Notes under the pieces: model-generated
Database searches by the model: none
What the model saw: the letters and a program-made list of their open reading frames with translations, nothing else
Told to the model about the DNA's origin: nothing
Shown here: piece after piece, positions 57,670-64,000 of the stretch
Layout of the letters: each line of letters opens with the position of its first letter
Position numbering within the stretch: the stretch's first letter is position 1
Assembly (NCBI RefSeq): GCF_910585845.1
Contig: NZ_CAJUHF010000002.1
Location: 62,001 to 126,000 of the forward strand
Direction of reading: 5' to 3'
Source of the DNA: an uncultured Bacteroides sp.
Lineage (GTDB): Bacteria > Bacteroidota > Bacteroidia > Bacteroidales > Bacteroidaceae
Length of the DNA: 64,000 bases
Program-made: the position numbers and the translations under genes

Positions 57670-60600
57670 TTACAGAGTTTGTTTTACTTCTATTTCTTCG
57701 TAAGACTCGATGATATCGCCTACCTTGATATCATTGCAGTTGGTCAGGCTGATACCACACTCGAAATTAGTACCAACTTCTTTCACATCGTCTTTGAAAC
57801 GTTTCAAGGCGTTAATCGCACCGGTGAAGATCACAATACCGTCGCGGATAAGACGTGCCTTGTCGCTACGTTTTACCTTTCCGGTCTTCACTACCGCACC
57901 GGCAACAAGACCTACCTTAGAGATGTTGAATACTTCGCGTACTTCTATGGTTGCTGTCACCTGTTCCTTCAATTGCGGTGCCAACATACCTTCCATAGCG
58001 GCTTTCACCTCTTCGATAGCATCGTAGATGACTGAATACTTGCGTATATCCACACCTTCGTTTTCTGCCAGTCTTGCCGCAGCATTCGACGGACGTACTT
58101 GGAAGCCAATGATAATGGCATCGGAAGCAGCAGCCAGTGATACATCGGATTCGGAGATGGCTCCAACGCCCTTGTGTATCACGTTCACCTGTATCTGTTC
58201 GGTAGACAGCTTGATCAGTGAATCGCTCAAAGCCTCGACAGAACCGTCCACGTCGCCCTTGACAATGACGTTCAGTTCGTGGAAGTCTCCTAAAGCCAGA
58301 CGACGACCGACTTCGTCCAAAGTCAACATCTTCTGAGTACGCAAGCCTTGTTCACGCTGCAACTGTTCGCGCTTATTGGCAATCTCGCGTGCCTCCTGTT
58401 CGGTTTCGAGCACGTGGAACGTGTCGCCTGCGGCAGGCGCGCCGTTCAGACCAAGAATAAGTACCGGCTCGGAAGGACCTGCCTCCTTCATGCGTTGGTT
58501 ACGTTCGTTGAACATGGCCTTCACTTTACCGTATGCCGTACCTGCCAGCACGATGTCACCTACGTGCAGCGTACCGTTGGATACCAACATGGTAGCTACG
58601 TAACCACGTCCCTTATCCAGTGATGACTCGATGATGGAACCCGTGGCTCTACGGTTCGGGTTGGCTTTCAGTTCAAGCATTTCGGCTTCCAGCAACACTT
58701 TCTCCAGAAGGTCGTTCACACCCAATCCTTTCTTGGCTGAGATATCTTGCGACTGGTATTTTCCACCCCACTCTTCGACGAGGAAGTTCATGGCGGCCAG
58801 TTCTTCTTTTATCTTGTCGGGGTTGGCTGTCGGTTTATCAATCTTGTTGATCGCAAACACAATGGGTACACCTGCTGCCATGGCATGGTTGATAGCCTCT
58901 TTGGTCTGCGGCATGACGTTGTCGTCGGCAGCGACGATGATGATGACCACGTCCGTCACTTTGGCACCACGCGCACGCATGGCGGTGAAGGCTTCGTGAC
59001 CCGGAGTATCGAGGAAGGTGATCCGGCGTCCGTCTTCCAACTTCACGTTGTAGGCACCGATGTGCTGGGTGATACCTCCCGCCTCGCCGGCAATGACGTT
59101 CGCCTTACGGATATAATCGAGCAAAGAAGTCTTACCGTGGTCGACGTGTCCCATGACGGTCACAATCGGGGCGCGCGGTTCGAGGTCTTCTTCGGCATCT
59201 GCTTCTTCAACGATGGCTTGCGCCACTTCCGCGCTGACGTACTCGGTCTTGTAGCCGAACTCTTCTGCCACCAGGTTGATGGTTTCAGCATCCAGACGCT
59301 GGTTGATGGAAACCATGATACCGATGCTCATACAGGTAGCGATGACCTGCGTAACGGATATGTCCATCATGTTTGCCAGCTCGTTTGCCGTAACAAATTC
59401 AGTGAGTTTCAGCACTTTGCTTTCCGCCATTTCGCGATCTTCCATCTCCTGCATACGGTTGGAAACCATTTCGCGTTTGTCCTTGCGGTATTTTGCGGTC
59501 TTGCTCTTACCCTTGGACGTGAGCCGTGCCAAAGTCTCTTTTACTTGCTTGGCTACGTCTTCTTCCTTGACCTCCTGCTTGATGACGGGCTTCTTGAAAC
59601 GATCTTTGTTACGGCCGCTCTTGCCACCACCCTGATGATTGTTGGCGCCGCCCTGCGGTTTGCCGCCGTTACGGTTTTCCCCGCCACGCTGGAAGTTGGA
59701 AACATTATTTATATCTACTCTCTCCTTATTGATACGTAGACGTTTCTTCTTGTTGCCATTGGCGTCGGTATCCTTTCCCTTGCCATCTTTCATTTTGCCA
59801 TCTTCGCGACGGATCTCCTTGATGATGGCTTCTTTCATCTGCTTCTTCTGATCCTGGCGCATCTTCTCCTTTTCCTCGCGCTCCTTTTTTCTTTCTTCCT
59901 TACTTTTCTTTTTGGGGCGCGTGGATTGGTTCAGTGTAGCCAAATCAATCTGACCGATGATGTTGATTTTGGAAACAAACTCCGGTTTATGTATGGTGAA
60001 GATTTCCTCTTCGTCGTTCTTAGCAGGTGTTTCTTTAGTCACAACCGGCTTTGTTTCTTCCTTGGCAGACGCCACAGGAGCTGGTGTTTCTTTTTTCATT
60101 TCTTCTTTATGGTGTGCTTCCGGAGCTTTTTCCGGTTGTTCTTCTGTAGCCTTTTTCGGTTGTTCTTCCCGTGCGACCTTTTGGGAGACTGCGGATGCCG
60201 TTTCGTTCTGCGTTTCCGGCTGTGCAACCTGCTTCGGTTGCAGTTCCGGTTGCGAGTTGGCTTGCAGCTCCGTCACGGATTCTTTCTTCACTTCGGGTTG
60301 CGGTTCTTTTTGGGTTTCGGGTTGGGAGTGCTGTTCCGCTTTGGGTTGGAGCTGCGGCTCCGGTTTGCTTTCCGGCTGGGGCTGAGATGCTTCTTTAGGC
60401 ATCGGCTCCGACTGTTCTGCTTTCTTTTCTTCTACTTTCTCCACTACCGGTTTGCGGTTGTTCAGTCTGTCGAGGTCGATTTTTCCTACAGGTTTGAATT
60501 TCGGGCGTACATCTTCGGGGATCACGGTTTTGATTTCCTCTACTTTTGCTTTCTCCGTAGTTTCCGCTTCATATCCGTCGATAGATACAGAAGCTTTGTT

Positions 60601-60816
60601 GCGGTCTTTGTTCTGCCGTTCTTGAATGAAACGTTCCGATTCAAGTCTGAGGTTCTTATCTGTACTGAACTCTTTCACGAGCAAGGCGTATTGCTCTTCT
60701 GAAATTTTTGTATTGGGGTTTGCCTCAACGGCAAATCCTTTCTTCTGTAGGAACTCAACTACCGTTGAAATTCCTACATTCAAATCTCTTGTTACTTTAT
60801 TTAACCTTATCGTCAT
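57670..60816 (-). CDS. infB: Translation initiation factor IF-2
   Basis: 1048 residues. The N-terminal IF2N module ([27 protein letters not shown]) is followed by about 400 residues of low-complexity Q/P/E/K sequence and a basic G/N-rich region (about 360-420). The GTPase domain has G1 at about 556 ([11 protein letters not shown]), DTPGHEAF and NKIDKP, and domains II-IV follow. It places initiator tRNA on the 30S subunit. It is longer than E. coli IF-2 (890 residues) because of the disordered N-terminus. Confidence 0.97.
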   Translation of the reverse strand: MTIRLNKVTRDLNVGISTVVEFLQKKGFAVEANPNTKISEEQYALLVKEFSTDKNLRLESERFIQERQNKDRNKASVSIDGYEAETTEKAKVEEIKTVIPEDVRPKFKPVGKIDLDRLNNRKPVVEKVEEKKAEQSEPMPKEASQPQPESKPEPQLQPKAEQHSQPETQKEPQPEVKKESVTELQANSQPELQPKQVAQPETQNETASAVSQKVAREEQPKKATEEQPEKAPEAHHKEEMKKETPAPVASAKEETKPVVTKETPAKNDEEEIFTIHKPEFVSKINIIGQIDLATLNQSTRPKKKSKEERKKEREEKEKMRQDQKKQMKEAIIKEIRREDGKMKDGKGKDTDANGNKKKRLRINKERVDINNVSNFQRGGENRNGGKPQGGANNHQGGGKSGRNKDRFKKPVIKQEVKEEDVAKQVKETLARLTSKGKSKTAKYRKDKREMVSNRMQEMEDREMAESKVLKLTEFVTANELANMMDISVTQVIATCMSIGIMVSINQRLDAETINLVAEEFGYKTEYVSAEVAQAIVEEADAEEDLEPRAPIVTVMGHVDHGKTSLLDYIRKANVIAGEAGGITQHIGAYNVKLEDGRRITFLDTPGHEAFTAMRARGAKVTDVVIIIVAADDNVMPQTKEAINHAMAAGVPIVFAINKIDKPTANPDKIKEELAAMNFLVEEWGGKYQSQDISAKKGLGVNDLLEKVLLEAEMLELKANPNRRATGSIIESSLDKGRGYVATMLVSNGTLHVGDIVLAGTAYGKVKAMFNERNQRMKEAGPSEPVLILGLNGAPAAGDTFHVLETEQEAREIANKREQLQREQGLRTQKMLTLDEVGRRLALGDFHELNVIVKGDVDGSVEALSDSLIKLSTEQIQVNVIHKGVGAISESDVSLAAASDAIIIGFQVRPSNAAARLAENEGVDIRKYSVIYDAIEEVKAAMEGMLAPQLKEQVTATIEVREVFNISKVGLVAGAVVKTGKVKRSDKARLIRDGIVIFTGAINALKRFKDDVKEVGTNFECGISLTNCNDIKVGDIIESYEEIEVKQTL

Positions 60817-60883
60817 ACTAAAAATTTAATGAATAATGTGGAGAAAGAAGTTGGTGCAAACAGAAACAGTGCCGTCCGGCATT

Positions 60884-62200
60884 TTATTCTGTTTCGGGTT
60901 CTGCTTCAGGCTCAACTTCGGGCTCCGGTCCGTGGTCGGGTTCGCCTTCATCGAACTCCATTCTTAAAATGCGTAATACCTCGTCCACCGTTTCTTCTTC
61001 CAGGTCGGTCCGCTCGATGAGCATCTCGCGGGGGGCGTTCAGTACGGATTTGGCGGTATCGATGCCTATTGCTTTGATGGCGTCGATTACCCATCCGTCG
61101 ATTTCATCTCTAAACTCGTCGAGGTAGATGTCTTCGTCTTCTACGGTCTGGTCGAGTTCGCGGAAGACGTCGATGGTGTACTCGGTCAGCATGCTGGCGA
61201 GCTTGATGTTCAGACCTCCCTTACCGATGGCGAGCGAGACTTCTTCGGGACGAAGGTAGACTTCGGCCTTGCGTTCTTCTTCGTTCAGGCGGATGGATGA
61301 AATCCTTGCGGGGCTGAGGGCACGCTGTATGAACAATTGTGTGTTGTTCGTATAGTTGATTACGTCGATATTTTCGTTGCGCAATTCGCGGACGATGCCG
61401 TGGATGCGGCTTCCTTTGACGCCGACGCAGGCTCCTACGGGGTCGATGCGGTCGTCGTAGGATTCGACGGCTATCTTGGCGCGTTCGCCGGGGATGCGGG
61501 CTATCTTCTTGATGGTGATCAGTCCGTCGTTGATTTCGGGGACTTCCATTTCGAAGAGGCGCTGGAGGAAGAGGGGCGAGGTGCGCGAAAGGATGATTTT
61601 CGGGTTGTTGTTCTTGTTGTCGACGCGGGCTACTACGGCGCGGGCGGTTTCGCCTTTGCGGTAGAAGTCGCTCGGGATTTGTTCTCCTTTGGGCAGGAGC
61701 AGTTCGTTTCCTTCGTCGTCGAGCAGGAGCATTTCTTTCTTCCAGATCTGGTAGACTTCGGCGTTGATGATGGTGCCTACTTTATCAATATATTTGTTAT
61801 AGAGACTGTCTTTCTCCAGTTCCAGAATCTTTGAGGCCAGTGTCTGGCGCAGGTTCAGGATGGCGCGGCGTCCGAAGTTGGCAAAGATGACTTCGTCGGT
61901 CACTTCTTCGCCTACTTCGTATGATGCGTCTATTTTTTGGGCTTCCGAGAGGGCGATCTGCATGTTTGGGTTTTCGAGGTCTTCATCTGCCACTACTTCG
62001 CGGTTGCGCCATATTTCGAAGTCTCCTTTATCGGGATTCACGATTACGTCGTAGTTTTCATCGGTACCGAACATCTTTGCTATCACGCTACGGAACGACT
62101 CTTCGAGCACGCTCACCATGGTGGTCCTATCGATATTTTTCAGTTCCTTAAATTCCGAAAATGTATCTATCAAGCTGACAGTTTCTACTTTTTTGGCCAT
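60884..62200 (-). CDS. nusA: Transcription termination/antitermination factor NusA
   Basis: 438 residues. N-terminal RNA-polymerase-binding domain, S1 domain (about 135-200) and two KH domains (GACVGVKGSRIHGIVREL; VSLAIGKGGLNIKLAS). The C-terminus is short and acidic (PEPEVEPEAEPETE) without the acidic repeats of E. coli NusA. It acts in pausing, termination and rRNA antitermination. It lies 4 bp after rimP and 67 bp before infB. Confidence 0.96.
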   Translation of the reverse strand: MAKKVETVSLIDTFSEFKELKNIDRTTMVSVLEESFRSVIAKMFGTDENYDVIVNPDKGDFEIWRNREVVADEDLENPNMQIALSEAQKIDASYEVGEEVTDEVIFANFGRRAILNLRQTLASKILELEKDSLYNKYIDKVGTIINAEVYQIWKKEMLLLDDEGNELLLPKGEQIPSDFYRKGETARAVVARVDNKNNNPKIILSRTSPLFLQRLFEMEVPEINDGLITIKKIARIPGERAKIAVESYDDRIDPVGACVGVKGSRIHGIVRELRNENIDVINYTNNTQLFIQRALSPARISSIRLNEEERKAEVYLRPEEVSLAIGKGGLNIKLASMLTEYTIDVFRELDQTVEDEDIYLDEFRDEIDGWVIDAIKAIGIDTAKSVLNAPREMLIERTDLEEETVDEVLRILRMEFDEGEPDHGPEPEVEPEAEPETE

Positions 62201-62204
62201 AGTT

Positions 62205-62672
62205 CTATTTAAAACTGATTAAGTATTTAGTATATTTTATTTCATCGTATGCAAAGGTTTCGTCCTCTTGTTCCATCCGGGGGCGTTTGGCTCCTTCGGG
62301 TTTCACTTTTTTCTGGGTGGTGAGGGTGAAGTGTTGCTCGTCGGCGTCTTTGAGTACACCGCACAGTTTGCGTCCGTTTTTTTTAAGGACTTCCACTTCT
62401 TCGCCGATGTGGTTGCGGTATTGTTGCAGCACTTTGAACGGCTGTCCGATGCCGGCAGATCCCACTTCCAGTTCATAGTCTTCTTCTTCGCGGTTCAGTC
62501 TGGACTCGATATATCGGCTCAGTTCCACACAATCTTCGATCCAAACGCCTTCTTTGTGGTCGATTTCCACCACGATCTTGTCGTCGGGGCTGACTGTTAC
62601 TTCTACCAGGAAGTACTCTTTTCCTGCCAGCCATTCGTCAACGATTTGGCAAACAATTTTTTTTTCTATCAT
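62205..62672 (-). CDS. rimP: Ribosome maturation factor RimP
   Basis: 155 residues. N-terminal alpha/beta domain (DDKIVVEIDHKEGVWIEDCVELSRYIE) with the family block YELEVGSAGIGQPF, and a C-terminal SH3-like barrel. It assists 30S assembly. It heads the rimP-nusA-infB-cvpA-suf transcription unit under a full consensus promoter. Confidence 0.94.
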   Translation of the reverse strand: MIEKKIVCQIVDEWLAGKEYFLVEVTVSPDDKIVVEIDHKEGVWIEDCVELSRYIESRLNREEEDYELEVGSAGIGQPFKVLQQYRNHIGEEVEVLKKNGRKLCGVLKDADEQHFTLTTQKKVKPEGAKRPRMEQEDETFAYDEIKYTKYLISFK

Positions 62673-62738
62673 TGATTAACTATATAAGAACAAAAAAAGG
62701 AGCTTGATTGCCCCTCCACCTTTCATCCATTGCGGTTG

Positions 62739-62769
62739 CAAATATAAGAATAATCTGTTCGACTACAAA
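62739..62769 (-). promoter_or_regulatory. Promoter of the rimP operon
   Basis: On the minus strand the -33 TTTG (62769-62766), a 19-bp spacer and the -7 TATATTTG (62746-62739) match the Bacteroidota consensus exactly. The predicted leader before the rimP ATG is about 60 nt. Confidence 0.82.
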
Positions 62770-62906
62770 ATATTAGAGGAAAAAAGAATCATTTAGTGTC
62801 TGTTTAAATTTTGTTCGCCTTATTTTGAGAGTTCTTTCCGGGGATGTTTTTCTGTTTTTATGGGGAGGATAGCGGGTTAGGCGATGAATAGAAACAGGGG
62901 GAAAAA

Positions 62907-62994
62907 GCGGGAAGGGACGGGGAAAGGGGGCGGAAGGGACCGGGAAAGGGTTCGGAAGAGACTCAGAAGGAGTTGAAAAGGGGTTCGGGAGGGG
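62907..62994. repeat. Purine-rich 22-bp tandem array, four units
   Basis: Units start at 62907, 62929, 62951 and 62973, exactly 22 bp apart, with core GGAAGGGACCGGGAAAGGG. A weaker unit may precede them. The plus strand is almost all purine. It lies in the gene-free stretch 62770-63180 between the rimP promoter and the small membrane-protein gene; nothing else is seen there. Confidence 0.8.
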
Positions 62995-63214
62995 GTGGAT
63001 AGAAGTTTTTGAAGACGTTTCACACGTTTTTTTGATATTCGGGAGGGGTAAAAGCGTGCCGAGGGGTTTGTGGATTGGGCTAAGGAGGCGGGGTGTTTTC
63101 TGTTTATGGAGTAATTTGTCTTTCGTTTTTTAGGGGTGGCCTGTCGGGGTAATGATTTCGGAGGAGGGTTTCTGATTTGTCGGGATGTTTGTCGATGGGT
63201 TTAATTTTAATCGT

Positions 63215-63222
63215 TACATTTG
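63215..63222 (+). promoter_or_regulatory. -7 promoter element for the small membrane-protein gene
   Basis: TACATTTG is a full -7 match, 25 bp before the ATG at 63248. A TTTG lies 23 bp further upstream (63188-63191), slightly wide for the -33 element. Confidence 0.6.
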
Positions 63223-63247
63223 CACGGACTTCTAAATTCGATTTATT

Positions 63248-63646
63248 ATGGCACATCGTCTGAACACTAACAAGCAGTTTATGATAGGCAATGGCATACT
63301 GGCTTTTGCTGTGATTTTCGTCGTGGTGATCTTTGTCTACATGAGCCTGCGCCTGCAAAGGCAGAAGGATGCGGAACGCAACTTCATCGAGATGTATACG
63401 ATTACGCTGACCAGGGGGTTCGTGGGGGATTCGCTTTCTCTGCTGATCAACGACAGCGTGCTTGTCAACCAAAGAATCGCCGAGGAGCCTTTCAGTATCG
63501 ACGTCAGGCGCTTCGCCGAGCAGAGTGCGCTGCTGATTGTGGACAATGCGACGGAGGAGTTGTCGCTGTTCGAGCTGGGCGAGAGGGGCGGAACGTACCG
63601 GTTCGAGAAGGAGAACGGGGAGGTGAAGCAGTTGGCGAGGAGGTGA
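63248..63646 (+). CDS. Small single-pass membrane protein of unknown function
   Basis: 132 residues. A short basic N-terminus and one membrane helix (about residues 15-35, ILAFAVIFVVVIFVYMSL) precede a roughly 95-residue extracytoplasmic or cytoplasmic domain rich in acidic and hydrophobic residues (FAEQSALLIVDNATEELSLFELGERGG). I recognise no family. Its own promoter and a clean start support it being real. The coding bias of the last third is more G/C-rich than most neighbours. Confidence 0.72.
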   Translation: MAHRLNTNKQFMIGNGILAFAVIFVVVIFVYMSLRLQRQKDAERNFIEMYTITLTRGFVGDSLSLLINDSVLVNQRIAEEPFSIDVRRFAEQSALLIVDNATEELSLFELGERGGTYRFEKENGEVKQLARR

Positions 63647-63721
63647 CGGCGGGCACGGACTTGTGGAGCCACGTAGCCAACAATGCAACTATAACGGAGG
63701 CGGGAAACGGCCGATTAACTT

Positions 63722-63827
63722 CTCGTAACGCTACGAGGCCAGTGTGTTAAAATTACACATCCAGTGTACCTCCAGTCCGACGCCAATCCTTAGGACTGGA
63801 GGTGTACTGGAGGCACACTGGAGGCAG
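63722..63827. repeat. Hairpin and 11/22-bp repeat cluster near window end
   Basis: CTCGTA/TACGAG (63722-63737) is a small hairpin. CCAGTGT recurs at 63739 and 63761 (22 bp). CCAGTGTACCTCCAGTCC (63761-63778) pairs with GGACTGGAGGTGTACTGG (63793-63810). ACTGGAGGTGT, ACTGGAGGCAC and ACTGGAGGCAG follow in tandem at 11 bp (63795-63827). No gene is certain in 63647-64000; a possible minus-strand C-terminus (RFFFQGR then stop at 63977) enters from the right edge. Confidence 0.7.
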
Positions 63828-64000
63828 AGCGGCCGAAAAAGGGCGAAAATTGGGAGAAAATCCGAGGAAAATATTAAGCTAATTTAACCGGTTTCCGTGA
63901 ACCGTTTTTCGGGAAAGAGCGGAAAACGGAGCAGCGTGCCCCTCCCCGACTTCCCGACGGCGCGTTGTGCGACCGATTATCTCCCTTGGAAGAAGAAGCG

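Noticed and set aside
63977..64000. C-terminus of a minus-strand gene entering from the right edge (RFFFQGR stop)
   Set aside because: Only eight codons are visible, too few to support a gene call.

Overview
The window is chromosomal DNA from a Bacteroides-type organism (Bacteroidota). Support comes from the SusC/SusD pair with a hybrid two-component sensor, the glycine-lipid acyltransferase pair, SPII lipoproteins with acidic residues after the lipid cysteine, a MurE with the meso-DAP motif, Bacteroidota gene orders, and many promoters of the TTTG-N19/21-TAnnTTTG type instead of sigma70 boxes. The species cannot be fixed from sequence alone. Most of the window is conserved core genome. The accessory part is the polysaccharide locus at about 38.3-50.6 kb.

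Layout. 1-3.5 kb (minus): dut, a TPR lipoprotein, a DUF4292 lipoprotein and a truncated EnvC-like gene, tightly packed as an envelope operon. 3.7-7 kb: dgt, then glsA and glsB on the minus strand. 7.1-7.6 kb: a small ECF sigma factor. 8.5-25.2 kb (plus): a complete dcw cluster in the order mraZ, rsmH, ftsL-like, ftsI, murE, mraY, murD, ftsW, murG, murC, ftsQ, ftsA, ftsZ, then a YqeY-family gene. 25.4-29.2 kb: recO (minus), tRNA-Glu, rpsT and gyrB. 29.5-38.1 kb: metabolic and envelope genes (DUF3109, a lipoprotein, gpmI, a propeller protein, a thioredoxin-fold protein, corA, rnhB and a LysO-type exporter in two genes). 38.3-50.6 kb: a compact polysaccharide utilisation locus (HTCS regulator, GH115 alpha-glucuronidase, SusD, SusC), probably for glucuronic-acid-decorated xylan. 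51-62.7 kb (minus): a YbjQ-family gene, then rimP-nusA-infB-cvpA-sufB-sufC-sufD-sufS. A small membrane protein follows near the right end.

The most unusual structure lies between the genes. Three gaps carry tandem arrays of a 12-bp palindromic core of the type GTCTCRYGRGAC, repeated at exactly 22 bp without indels (5, 8 and 5 units). Other gaps carry unrelated sequences repeated at the same 22 bp, or at 11 bp. This suggests helically phased protein-binding arrays or an unexplained repeat-generating process. Separately, the susC and GH115 promoter regions each carry three GTAAC-type sites spaced exactly 21 bp apart, a good candidate operator for the locus's HTCS. Two TGGGG boxes 10 bp apart in front of mraZ look like the autoregulatory MraZ operator.
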